Assembly: GCA_021432605.1 (NCBI GenBank)
Contig: MU271144.1
Coordinates: 2,724,606 to 2,788,605, forward strand
From: Coniochaeta sp. PMI_546
Taxonomy: Eukaryota; Ascomycota; Sordariomycetes; Coniochaetales; Coniochaetaceae
Length of the DNA: 64,000 nucleotides
Reading direction: 5' to 3'
Part shown: positions 10,468 through 22,055 of the stretch, piece after piece
How positions within the stretch are numbered: the stretch's first letter is position 1
How the letters are laid out: the number at the start of each line of letters is the position of its first letter
Translations under genes and position numbers: made by a program
The notes under the pieces: generated by a model
Told to the model about the DNA's origin: nothing
Seen by the model: the letters and a program-made list of their open reading frames with translations, nothing else
Database searches by the model: none

Positions 10468-13400
10468 CTATGGTGGTACATGTCCCTACCTTGGGTACAA
10501 AGTAGGATGACTTCTCCGATGTCAACGCTTTAGTCCTTAACAAGGAAAGACCTACCAGATGGACCTTTCCTTCCTCGCCATGGAGCATGCGTCTCGTCTT
10601 CATCGACGTCTATCTCAAGCCTCTCCTTGTCGCAATCTCTTCGTTTGCCCCCGCGGTACCAGACGAGTAGTAGATCTTGGGGGCAACCTCTGCAGGCGCT
10701 GCATAAGGTACGTGGTTATACATCCGAAATAGTCCTCTCAACAATGAGGGGCAGCGGTGTCGTTACTGTTACCCCGCGGTACGATAAAAGCTTCTCATGA
10801 TATGACGATACAAGGGTATCTCTTAGCACAACGGCAACGACGACAAACTGCTCTCTCCAGCAAGAGGATCTCGCACGAAAGTACCCATAATTAGGCTCCT
10901 GCATATTCCAGAGGGCACAGCAACAACAACGGCCCATCAGAGACCGAGTTAAGACAGCATGCATGTGGTTTTTGTCCTTCTGATTGGGCATTTCCATTCT
11001 GCAGTGCTCAGCAGCCACTGCAGCTGACGACGTGCGATTCCTTCCTCTCCAAACTGCTTGAGCGCCGTTGCTATTCTCAAAACTCAACTAACTGCGCAGT
11101 AATGAGTACTTGCTATTCGAGCGGCGTGCTGCCAGATTAGCATCCTGAAGGCTTGTAGGGTCGCCGTCCCGGGCCTATCAAACGTATCCTGTTGAAAGCG
11201 AGGCCAACCTTCCAAGTTTGTTGGTAAGCTGCCGTTGTCGCAAGACAAGAATACCGGTTCAGACTCGGACCACCTGTATGCCTGATGATCATAATCTAGG
11301 GCTGCAAGACATTGACCTCTGTTCTAATCCCTTGGTCCGGGTGAATCGGCAAATGCGTTAACGAGAGAATCAATGTAGTGCCGTCTGGACGGCAACTTCC
11401 CGTGACCAAGCTCCGCACTATTCCAGTGATGCTCGACTGGGTTCAAGACGTTAGCTGCGGCTCTCGTCCCGACCGCCTTGTCCAACGACGACACGCAGTC
11501 CAACAGTCGATCTTCTCCACAGGAAGCTAAGTCGTCATTTCCTGGCCAGTCTGACCACCACGAGTTCCATCCTTCTGAAACATTCCGTCTTCTAGCTTAT
11601 CGATAACCGAACGTTTTGATCCTGCGCTAGAATCCTACGAGCCCCGGCGACTGCACGCTGACGTCGTCATCATCGGCTCATTCAGCAGCCTTCGCAAAGA
11701 CTAACCTGGAAGTTCTTTTGTCTGCACGTCGACGTTGTCGGCGAAGGTCAAAAACATACCGTCCTCTTTGTGCCCAAGTCATGCTAACCTCGAGCCAGTG
11801 GGCAGCTAGGTGATTTCTTCGTTGGATATCAGAGAGGGGTGATGATACCCGAGGACGTGGATGCCCAGATCTGGCTTCAGTTCTGTGACGTCTGTTCTCG
11901 ATCCGCCCCCTGTCAATAATAACGGCGCGCTAAGCAAGAATCGAAAGCCAATGAATTGTGCTTCTGTTCACCGCCGTGGTAGCCCGACAGTTTTTACTGC
12001 GTGGTCTAGTCACTGGTATCGCTCGTCCGATCATATGTCCTTGCTTTGTATGTGGTTCAGCCGCTTCGAGCCCAGACATGTTACGTCAACCCCCTAGCCT
12101 GGTTGGCACGACCGTCGTTCTTACAGTAAAGTCGCACCAGAAGCGGTGAAGGAAACGGCGGTTACCACAAAGAAGTTACGGCTCTCCCTCCGGCACGCCA
12201 ACAAGGAAAACTAGCAGTACGTGCTTTTGCCTTCAAACAGCTACCGAAGGGAGCGTGGGACAACCTAACACTTTGGGCGTCGGCAAATAGAAGAGCTGGA
12301 TGCAATGAGACGCTATCTTCGATAATCCATGGTGACCTGTTGGCGCCATCGATATCGTCGTACTAAACTGACGTGGACATGGTCGGGCACCCCGGACCCT
12401 TCTTTGCAGCTTACATACATATGTACCATGTGAGTAACGACATGATAAACGTGGCAGAGCCGAAGCAAAGGGGCTGTCCCACACGCGTATACGGGTTTCC
12501 TGCCTGACTCGAAGTTCTGGAAGAAGCTTCTGTCATCCGAGCTTTTATCATATAGTCTCGTTGTCATGGTCCGCATCTAGGCAGCCACAATCCAGCATAT
12601 TAGATATTGGTCTCGTGGTCTGTTCATCACAGCGAAAAGACAATGCACAGAGATGTGATCCCATACACGATGCTTCAACAGCTTCCGGTGAGCTTACTGA
12701 CTCCAACGAGACCCGGCCAAGGTAGGAAAGTGGTTTGCACTTTTTGGTACCTGATGTGTTCGCCGCTGTCGCACATTGGGCTTAGGACTTGTATGGTCGC
12801 ACAGTATTGTAAGACAGTCTATCGCGTGCCATAAGCAAGTCGATATCACGTCTGGAAGGATGCAGAGACAACTTCTCAACTCGCGTACGCTTCGAAAGAC
12901 GATAACGTGGCCCATAAGCGGAGTTCACATGAGACCTTGTCATCCGATAGTTGCATGTTGAGGACCCGAGGGATTGGAACGAGGTTTCACAAGCATATGC
13001 AGTCATCCGAAATGTCGGTGAACCAGTGCAGCTACCAGAGTTCGAAGGCCAGACACGCCCGGCTGCAGCCATCGTGAACCCGGACACGCCCGACTGTGGT
13101 CGTTGTGTTGTCCGACATGCAGCCAACGATCGTACAAGACGTCAAAACACAACCGTGCTTTGTACGACATCCCCGATGGGTACATGTCAGGCAATGTGCT
13201 CGGCACCCGTGGACTTCAGACACATCTCGGCTCCGGCTCCGAAAAGCCGGTTCATTCGTCTTGCATACTCCTCCGGTGCTCGTCTTTTGATCTCTTATTA
13301 TCTAATTTCGCTCCAAATTTCTGAACAAGCAATCGACCTTTTGCCCTTATTACCATTCTTTCGCAATAGGCCATTTTCCTTTCCAAGAAGTCCGTTACTT

Positions 13401-13728
13401 TGTCCCTGTTGCCAAATGATCCATCAGTGCTGTTCCATCCGGGCAAACTATTTACCTGGGATAGTGGCACCGGGTGAGCGGCGGCATGATGAAATCCCTT
13501 AGCGGGCCCGTTAGTGACGTGCTTCGCGGCCCCCCACGCAAACTACCGCCAGCTACCTACCGAGGCCGGCGCGGTCGGTCCTACTTTAGGATGTGTGAGA
13601 ACGACGGATATTGCTGTAGTTGTTTGTAGTAAATATCAACGTTTAGACACTCAATACAGACTCAGACCAAGAATCTTGCTAGTGCTATCAAAGTCGTATT
13701 GTTACCATTGCGTTCCAATCAGTTAAAC

Positions 13729-14210
13729 ATGGCTCCCGCAGGTCCTTACAAGCTTGTCACCGTCAACACAGCGCCGGAGCGGGCGTTCAGGCTCATCGGA
13801 AGAGTTGTGGAAGATGTTAAGGACAAGTATACCATCATCCACTCGGCCAATGTCGACTGTAAGCGCTGTCCTCCCCGGTCACTCACGTCATGTACCCCAT
13901 ATACTAACAAGAATCACCTAGCCATCGAAGGTGTCCGGGCGAAGGTTGAGGAGGTGAAGCCTGATATCCTTGTATGCCTCGGCCAAGACTTGATCTGCAA
14001 TTCCCACGCAAAAGATTGGGTGCTAACCGCTCTCAGTTCACCGCGTCCATGTGGACGCCAGAAGAGTCTCAGAAGATCATTGCCATTGCGAAGGAGGTTG
14101 TGCCAAATCTGAAGACTTTCTCTCTCCCACAAGGTCTGCAGGTGCAGAAAGGGCCGGGTGCGGTTGTTGAGTATATTGAAGAGAACTTGCCTTCACTATT
14201 GGATGCATAG
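13729..14210 (+). CDS. Small hypothetical protein of conserved fungal type
   Basis: Three exons (13729-13858, 13922-13971, 14037-14210) join in frame to 117 residues. The first intron contains a good CTAAC branch sequence before its acceptor. The protein starts M-A-P-A-G-P-Y-K-L-V-T-V-N-T-A-P-E-R-A and goes on with G-R-V-V-E-D-V-K-D-K-Y and A-S-M-W-T-P-E-E-S. It looks like a compact alpha/beta fold with no signal peptide, transmembrane segment or cysteine cluster. I recall similar short uncharacterised proteins across filamentous ascomycetes but know no function. Preservation of splice sites and reading frame over three small exons argues that this is a working gene. It converges on the FAH-family gene. 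Confidence 0.75.
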
Positions 14211-14474
14211 ATGCGATGTAGCAAGCTCAGGGAGCTCCTCATATACAGTTTCCTATTTATAAATCAATTAGACTCAAATGTCGAGATGCTCTATCGTTCG
14301 AGGGTTCACTGTCGTATCGTGGTGAACCGGAACTGCATTGAATAGCTATCGGACACGCAAGAGTGTCACTACCTGATACAATGTGCCATAGAATGATGTA
14401 CCGACTCTTCGTCAACTGACACAATTCCATCTTATCTATACTCTAAATCTAACTTGACATCTATATAAATCTCC

Positions 14475-15528
14475 CTATTCCTCGAACTTCATGACATTAT
14501 ACAAACTTCCAATATGCGGCAAGATCTCAACCACAAACTCGTCCCCGTCCTTGAACCACTCCTTCGGCGTCCTGCCCGCGCCGATACCAGCCGGGGTTCC
14601 AGTGATAATAATCGTACCAGCCGGCAGTGTCGTGCCCTGCGACACAAAACTGACCAGCTGCGGAATCGTGAAGATCATGTCGTCCAGCCCGCAGTCCTGC
14701 AGGACCTTGTCGCCATTCTTGATCCCCCTCATCTTCAACTGGCCGACGTCCTTCACCAGATCCTTCGACACCAGCACGGGGCCGATGGGGCACGACTTGT
14801 CGAACCCTTTCGAATAGCACCACTGACTCTGCGCGAACTGGCTGGCGCGGGACGAGATGTCGTTCGCCGCCGTGTAGCCGAGGACGTAGTCCATCGCTTC
14901 GGCCTCGGAGACATTCTTGGCCGTCTTGCCGATTATGACGGCCAGCTCGGACTCGTAGTCTGCGGAGTTGGATTCCAGCGTGTGTTTTGGGATGGGAGTT
15001 GGTGCAGGCCAGGGATCTGCTAGGGCTGCGGCAGGCTTGCTGGGTGGGATTGTTAGTAGTGGTAATTGATTGCGGTTGAGGAGAGTAAAGACTCACAGGA
15101 AGACGGTGGGCACGTCGGGGAGGGGAATGGACATCTCCTCGGCGTGTTGGCGGTACTGAGCTTGTTAGCTTGCCGTTTTGTGCCGTAGAAGTTGTGAGAA
15201 GAGGCTGGAACTCACGTTCAGACCTATGCACCTGATGCTACCACCGATCTCTTCTTCGGCAAGAGGAGACAGGACTCTGTCGATGGTCTCGACTTTGTCG
15301 GTGGGCGAGCCTGGGCTCAGCACAGACTTGCCGCTGTAAACCTTGACCTTCACTTCCTCGCCCTTGCGGAGCGCCGCGCCGACATCCACTGAGCTGTCGA
15401 CTGGCTCGCCAAGGAGAACGGAGCTCGAGTCGCTCTTGGGCACGAAACGTACGAGACCTGGGGTGCGTCAGCATCTTTCACACTAGGGCCTGGGGCGTGA
15501 AGGGGCATCCCGTACGTTGGAAGGACAT
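14475..15528 (-). CDS. Fumarylacetoacetate hydrolase family protein (FAHD type)
   Basis: Predicted metal-dependent hydrolase/decarboxylase/isomerase of the FAH superfamily, which acts on 3-oxo-acids such as acylpyruvates or oxaloacetate in aromatic and central carbon metabolism. Minus-strand exons 15516-15528, 15216-15457, 15097-15155 and 14475-15039 join in frame to 292 residues. The first coding exon is only 13 bases (Met-Ser-Phe-Gln and the first base of an Arg codon). Metal-binding marks are the E-S-E of Y-E-S-E-L-A-V-I-I-G-K and the Asp of G-Y-T-A-A-N-D-I-S-S-R. They are followed by S-K-G-F-D-K-S-C-P-I-G-P and, near the end, T-G-T-P-A-G-I-G. The substrate cannot be assigned. It is transcribed in the same direction as the F-box gene upstream of it. 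Confidence 0.88.
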
Positions 15529-16085
15529 CTTGAAGGAGTCTCTGGTGTTCCTTGTGGTTTCTTCTCGTGTAAAGGTTTGTTTTGTCTACAACAAATGGCA
15601 AGTAAACAATAAGAAGATGAGCAACATGTCAGAACCTACAGATCACCATCAATATAACCAGGGAGTTGCCATCTCGGGCGTACAATTACACGCCGGTTAC
15701 GCTGCGGGGGAACTTGGACCCTGAGATGGAGCCCCCCACACAACCCCGCAGGCACCGTCCTCGGCATTGGGGAAGCAGATCCCGAGACGCCAATCCAGGG
15801 GCAAGAAGGCATCAAACATTCCTGGATCGGAGATGACAAAGAACGCTACCAAGAAGTGCAGGTTTCATCGGTGATATGAGCGACCGAGGCCAAGCAAATA
15901 TAATACCATTAAACAACGTTCACGCGTGTTGAACGCGATTGCTGAAATACAATAAACAAAGGGGGCTGTGAAGTGCTCCCATTAACCGTCGAATATTATC
16001 CCCATTGGAGAACAAGGCGAAACAAAGTCAACATCGTAGCAAGCACCATACCTGGCCGACCCAAGTGCAAAGGGCGTCGACGGCC
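15529..16085. other. Intergenic: FAH-family promoter and F-box gene 3' flank
   Basis: This holds the leader and promoter of the FAH-family gene and the 3' region of the F-box gene; both are on the minus strand. A near-palindrome, gttcacgcgtgttgaac, lies around 15919-15935. No ORF of interest is visible. Confidence 0.6.
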
Positions 16086-19000
16086 TCATGCCACTCCCTT
16101 CCCCTTCCCTTTGCCCTGAGGACTAAGCGGGGGAAATTCATCAGTCTGTATGCCCAGCCCAACAGCAGCCGCAGCAGCCGCAGTTGCCTGTCGTGTCTCT
16201 TCCTCTTCCAAGCTCAACCGTAGAGCCAGCTCCAGGTCCTCGTCCGGGTTGATCCCGGGACTGATTGACAAGGGCGCTGCCGTCACCGACACCCCTCGGC
16301 TTGCCTCTCCGTAATGTACAACCGGCGTGTGAGCCTCACTAGCCCCCATCGAGATAGGCAGGGAGCCGGACGACATATTGCCCTTTTTTTTCTTTTCCTT
16401 GACTGTGACAGGGAATTCGTAGTCCCCTGAGCTGTTTCCGCGCGGCGACTGGCCGGCATCATTGACACCCTCCATGAGAGACAGGCGAATAGCACGCTGA
16501 ATCTGCGCCTCGTAGTCATCTTCCGTCTCCTCCTCCAGCACAGGTAGTGCTGACGGACCGGATGGACTGCGACCTGAAATACTGGGTTCTGGCGTAAGAG
16601 TATCTGTGCTCGACATGCTGCTCCCAGTTGACGAGGCAGTCTCGCCAATGTCCGCCGCGGACCCCGTGTCGCTGGCGCTGAAGCGGCGCTGCTCGTCCAT
16701 CATATACGACTCTTGAGAGATCATCTCGGCGTACCTGATCGCCTCCTCCTCGGTCAGATCGCCTAATCCCACGCCGAAGCGGTTACGAAGCCGGACCTGC
16801 TCCTTTGCCCTATGTTCCCGCTCACGACGGAGCTCCGCCTCCTCGGCCGCAATATAGCCGGAGACTGTGCCGTAGAGCCGCCGACTGGCAAGACGACCGT
16901 TGACATCAGAGTGACGGACCCGTCGCTTGCGGCCGGTGCCGTGGTGGGTAGAGTTGTACGCCCAGTAGCGGATGAAGGTACCAAAAGACAGTACTCCTCG
17001 GAGAACAGCTGGGTCAGGGTCCAAGTAGATTGCACCAACAGCGGAATAGTCCGCATGCCGAAGGACTGGGTTGGCGTTGACAATATGGCGAGGCACACGC
17101 CCTGAAGATTTGGCGTTGAGTGTCCGTATCGGATCCAAAATAGACGCCAACGGGTCCCAGGCTTGAACAAGGCCATCGCTGCCTCCGTGGATGATGTACA
17201 AGGCCGACAGAGCTAGGCATGATATCTCGGGAGAATCAGTCTGAATACATCTGAGGGGCTTTACGGCTGCCCTCGCCTCGGCTGATCGCATGTTCCACAC
17301 ATAGATAGCCCCGGAATCAGTTCCAATAGCGAACAGGCGTGCACGGCGACCTGGGACCTCACCAACGCTCTGCTTCGTCGCAAATGTATTTGGGGTCGAC
17401 GTGCCAGAACCAGTGAGGAGGGGGTCCTCAAACGCAGCCATCACGGCATAGGTAGTAGCATCTGCCGCACTTGCCGTGATCTCCGCATTAAAGTTGGGCT
17501 TCAGTTCAAATGCTGATATTGCCCACTCTTCAGTGCCCTGTTCTTGCGATCCACCTTCCACAGCACTGACACCAGAATCAGCCGCAGGATACCCAGAGGC
17601 TGATATAGAAGCGGGGGCGTCGATATTCGGACCACCGAAGAGAGAGGTCGTCCCTCCGGCGTTTGAGCAGTAAGCAGCCTCTTCCGTTGCTGCCTCAGCG
17701 ACCGAAACAGTTGCCGCCGAGGCACGTCTAGTGTAGCGCGTGATCCCAGATGGTTCGCCTTTCTCGATCCCGCAGGTAATCACGAAGATGCCTTCACCGC
17801 CTCCCGGTTCATCACCACCGGCAAAGTCGACCTCCAGCTTTCTCCGCATATCCCAGCCTTCACAGGCTTTTCTGAAATGCGACGGCTTGTGCCGCAGGAA
17901 TTTCTCAATCTCTCGAGCCTCCGCAACCACTTGATTCTTGCCAAGGTTCATGGAGTTGGAAGGCGACCTCGGCGAGTAAGCGCCGCGAATAGCGTTCTTG
18001 TCAAACTCATCCGGCCGGGCCTTACGCCGCGTAGGTTTAACGAGCTCCCAGTAAGCAGTACGGCCAGACATCCACGCAGTCCGCGTGGCATTCTCTCCTT
18101 TGGCTCTCGTAAGAAGCGGTGTCGGAATATCCTTAAGATAGTACACCTCACCAAGGGCATTCAAAACGACTGCCCAGACGCGCCCGAGTAGCTTTCGGCG
18201 TTGATTGTAGTTGTCGTCAATCTTGATTGCAATGATTGGTACGCCTGGGCTCAGCACCCATCTAGCGGTGATCTCTCCGTTTGAATACTGCGATCCAGAT
18301 GTCTCAAAGTTAAGGGCATACGTTGTCACTACTCCGAGCGACGATCCTGTCATCATTCCAATCATGGCCTGAGTCATGGACGGGACGGCCGATGACTTGG
18401 CAATCCAGACAGAGCAGATTGCTTCCGACATCTCCGGTACTTTCGGAATCTCAGGCGCCATGTCAATGATGGCACTATCGTGTCCTAGATATCGGCCACG
18501 AATCTCACTGGCGGCACGGTAATAGGCACGACCTCCGGGGAAGCCTTCGCCGCCAAGAATACCGTACGGCTGGCTTACATCCATCACATTAGGCACGGCA
18601 GCAGGCCCATCTCCGACAACGCCATACGGCTCCAAGTCCGGGAAGGCCTCATCCAGCTGCGCAAAGGCAAAAGGGTCGTCAAGACCCCATTTATCGACCT
18701 TGCCGATAGTCGGGTCGCTGCTGGTACCAACCGCAAGAGCAGCAGTGCCGCTGATGACTTTGGGAGGCTTCTTGCCATTCGAGAACACCGCGTGTAAGTT
18801 GGATACCGTCCAAGGTAGCTTGGAATTGTAGGTGAGGACGGCACTCGAACGCTTCCCTAGCTGGGATGACTTCGCCGACGAGCCAACGCCACCGATATTT
18901 GTCCCGGGCTTGCCTCGAGCGACACTCCGCAAGAGACGAGTGCGAAGAAGGTATTCACTGCGCCAGGAAGCGAGTGGCGAAAGGCGTGAGAAGTACCGTA

Positions 19001-19679
19001 GCTCGGACCTGATCAAATCGGGGTCCTCCTGTTGAGACCAGATCTCGTGCCCGGCTTTTTCGGCTGAGCGTAGCATTACATCCTGACCAGGGAAGTAGCG
19101 CAGAAAGGCCATCCGCCATGCATGGGGAGTCGTGACGAGAGCATAGAAACGCTTCGACACGAGGGCCACTGCGGCATGAGAGTCGGGATGTAGATGTGAC
19201 AGTATGTGGGTAAGGATTTCTTTGGTGACAATGTTAGCCGAGAACTGAAGGTAATTCAGTCAAGAGAGCATCTAACCATTTGGGAAATCCGTCAACTGCA
19301 CGCCGTCAGACGGAGACTGAGATCTCTTGGTAACCTTAAAGCCAAGAGCCTGTCGAGGCGCTGACGGTGTCAAGGCTTTCTCATACTCAGAAATACGTTG
19401 TCCAGCAAGCGAGGGGCGACCTTTGCCAGCCGAACGATGGCTGCCATGGCTCAGCCGGCGAAGCCGCTCCTCGAGCTGGTCCGCATCGAGGCCGTCCGAA
19501 CTTGCTGTTCCGGCGACGGAATCGGACCGAGGCGAGGAGCTTCGCGTCCGGAAGAGCGGGTGGCCATCGAGGCCATCGGGATGAGAGCGAGGGAAGCCAT
19601 GTTGGGAGGAGGAGCGGGTGGAAGATGGCGAACCGGAGGTCTGGTATACTTGGGAAGCCGCAGTCAACTCTTGTTGCAT
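16086..19679 (-). CDS. F-box protein with WD40-like region and two C-terminal UIMs (Ufo1-like layout)
   Basis: Predicted substrate receptor of an SCF ubiquitin ligase. Exons 19277-19679 and 16086-19219 join in frame to 1178 residues. The intron cuts the F-box itself: L-T-D-F-P-N is encoded before it and E-I-L-T-H-I-L-S-H-L-H-P-D-S after it (about residues 129-170), so the exon-2 frame alone misses the domain start. A serine-rich tail precedes the F-box. The central part has WD40-like strands, for example I-G-T-D-S-G-A-I-Y-V-W-N and H-G-G-S-D-G-L-V-Q-A-W-D. Two ubiquitin-interacting motifs follow: Q-I-Q-R-A-I-R-L-S-L (about 1040-1050) and D-L-E-L-A-L-R-L-S-L-E-E-E (about 1130-1145). F-box, WD40 and UIMs in this order is the layout of yeast Ufo1. 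Orthology is only suggested, since this protein is much longer. UIMs in F-box proteins are known to promote self-turnover. Confidence 0.85.
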
Positions 19680-19943
19680 AAAGTAGGGTTCGGAGACGGG
19701 GCAAAGAGCAGGGTCAGACTGTGCGACTTGAAATGCACAGTCAATGAGTTTGATATTCTAAGGACGTTGAATAAAGCTGACTTGAAATTGAGGAGGTTTG
19801 TTGGCAGATGCTTTCGGATAGGAGGCAAGATTTGATGAAGTTGAGTTGACGTGTTTGATTTCGCGTCAAGAATTTCGGGACCACAGTCACATCCTTCCTG
19901 CATCTTCCGACAAAAGGCCGAGTGCCAGAGCGCCAAACACTTG

Positions 19944-19957
19944 AAACCCTAACCCTT
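19944..19957. promoter_or_regulatory. Telobox-like motif upstream of F-box gene
   Basis: The sequence aaaccctaaccctt contains nearly two telomere-type repeat units. It lies about 265 bases before the F-box gene ATG. Such motifs bind Tbf1/Teb1-type Myb proteins in yeasts; a role here is inferred. Confidence 0.4.
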
Positions 19958-20155
19958 GATCTGAATGGCTTCATTTTGTCAGTGCCCAGACCAACATCTG
20001 GAGCAACTGGTGACACGTCTCACTCCCATTATTTGTCTGGCAGAGTCAGCTGGGAAGAATTCAACAGTGACAGTTGCTTCTGTATAAACGCCGGTAGGCT
20101 CTTGTATCCTCACGACGAGCGGCCTATCGGCATTTGAGAGGCTAACGAAGAGGCC

Positions 20156-20172
20156 GAGACCTGACAGGTCTC
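20156..20172. repeat. Short perfect inverted repeat
   Basis: The arms gagacctg and caggtctc flank a single central base. It lies in the gene-poor region, with no adjacent ORF to give it a role. Confidence 0.4.
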
Positions 20173-21815
20173 CCGTCTTGCCTGGCAGGTTTCAAATCCT
20201 CGACAGTTGTGTCTGATGTAGAGCTAGCTCGAGTGATACGCACCAGAGCTAACAAAGCATGCTGGGCACCCGCTAAACTCGATAAAGTGAGTTCAATGAT
20301 AGATAGGTGTAGGCGCAGTTCAGGCAATTGTGATGAACACGAGTCGCAGAAACAATGGAAGCAAATGTTTACCCGGCTTCTTCTGGTGCGGAACTTCACA
20401 AAGATTGCGAGAGAGAGAGAGATGCCGCGGACCCGGAGCAGCGTCCGTTATTAGAAACTGTCTCTTCGGTGAGCTGGCTACGTGGCGCAGTAGTTGCATA
20501 GACTCTACTAAAAGTAAAGTTCGTGAGAGTTGCCGGTCCTGCACTCTGCTATCCAGCTTTCGATATCTGTCTCTCCAGTACTCAAACACACGAAGCCCTA
20601 AGAAGAAAATCGTACGATAAAGCTGACAAGAGATGGCCCGGGTACAGTCAGAGGCGCCTCGGACAAAACCTGAACTTGCGGGATGCGGGAAGGCCCGTCC
20701 ATAGTGTCACTCAGCCGTTCAGAGACAAGTGCCGAGGCAACTCATTGGCAACACTCTCACTTCCACCTACTGTGGTAGACTGGCGATGAGGTAATTCTGG
20801 TAATCGGACCATCCGAGTGGTATGCCTCGGCGCTCCAGCGGCAACGAACAGGAAAGCATCAGGAGCACGAAGCGCGAGCTGTCCGCTAGCATGACGGGAT
20901 GCCCACTTATGAACTTCCGGGCCGCAGCAACAAGGGGCGGGGAAGCAAGAGTGGCTGCCGCCCAACGTTACTTCGATTGGGTGGCGAGACATCAGTCTGC
21001 ATTTTCTTGACTGGAAATGTCTGGAGGTGCTGTCCCGCGAACATGAGATATGACGGGTTTGCTGCCGAATGCTGCGTTGTCGGCGAGCTGCTAAAAAAGG
21101 GAGACCGCCCGATATCAATATACTAACCGTAGTGGCAGTTGTAGCCGGTTCGCGGTCGGGATGCTGATCTCATCCTTTATTCATCATTTGAGCCGGGCCA
21201 TTTGACTTTCTCCGGGGTTGAAGCCGACCGGTACTGTATCCTATGTATGTGTCAGTTCAAGGGGTAGATTACTACAATACCTAGTCATGCTTGATGTCTG
21301 GTACTCGGGGCCGCAACATGGATGGAGAGCATCGTAACACGACCCATTTTGGCTGTTGTCCGCCCCCAACCAATGACCGACTGGCAAAGTGCCAACGGAC
21401 CACAGTCTGAAGCGGCGGTGAAGCGTGAACGGCACCGTCTTTCGTTAGCGCCATTTCCATCCTCCTGGACTGAAATTCTCTGACCCGACAGTCTGGCTCG
21501 AGAGAGGTGGCACAAAGTCCCACCAAGACAACAAAGCGGAGAGATTGCGCGACTTGGCGGCGCATGCATGGATGCCAACACGGCGGTTTAGGAAGGTGGC
21601 AAAAGACTGAACAACAAGAGCGAAAGATGTCGTTGGAGGCGATGATTCGTTCCTCGTTGTTGCCGGCCCGATGGGTTAACAATCAGACAACTACACGTTA
21701 GGCACTGGAAAGTGTGTTGGTTGGACGTGCCATTTGGAGCATCTGCTGATCGGGACCTTGTGTGGGCGGGACGGGATTTCGCCGAGATAGCGTACCTTCC
21801 ACACCTCTACCACAG

Positions 21816-21835
21816 TACACTACACGTGTAGTGTA
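21816..21835. repeat. 20-bp perfect palindrome with E-box core
   Basis: A perfect palindrome centred on ACACGTGT, extending the TACACGTGTA element to 10 bases per half. This is the longest perfect palindrome I noticed in the window. It may be a site for a dimeric bHLH regulator; no gene starts nearby. Confidence 0.5.
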
Positions 21836-22046
21836 GCTTCCGTGGTCATGGAAACTCGTTCTGCGGCTTTCTCGACTTATCACCAAGCGGGACGTCCCGC
21901 ACGTTGGCCTAAGTCTACGACGCACAACTAGAAGGGATTTCAGGCGGTGGCCATTCTTCAAGCGAAGGAACCAAAGCCTTCGGAAGCACGAAACTGAGAT
22001 GCGTATGAAACAACCTCGTGTCCTAAAGCAAGAGATGCGCCGAGCC

Positions 22047-22055
22047 TTAGGGTTT
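22047..22055. promoter_or_regulatory. Telobox-like motif in gene-poor region
   Basis: ttagggttt, the reverse of the AAACCCTAA telobox. It lies about 2.2 kb upstream of the zinc-ribbon gene, so assignment to a promoter is uncertain. Confidence 0.3.

Larger units (their letters stand above)
9752..13728. other. Gene-poor stretch, right part
   Basis: Nearly 4 kb without a recognisable gene. Frames up to 183 codons exist (12951-13502 on plus), but that one begins with TTG and carries no family motif. Two copies of the palindrome TACACGTGTA lie 286 bases apart, at 10172-10181 and 10458-10467. The final 200 bases should contain the promoter and leader of the small gene at 13729. Confidence 0.5.

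Noticed and set aside
12951-13502. 183-codon open frame on plus before the small conserved-type gene
   Set aside because: It begins with TTG, shows no motif and its second half is a C/T-rich leader-like sequence.
20181-20210. B-box-like ggtttcaaatcctcg
   Set aside because: It carries an extra base in the loop and no cloverleaf can be drawn around it.
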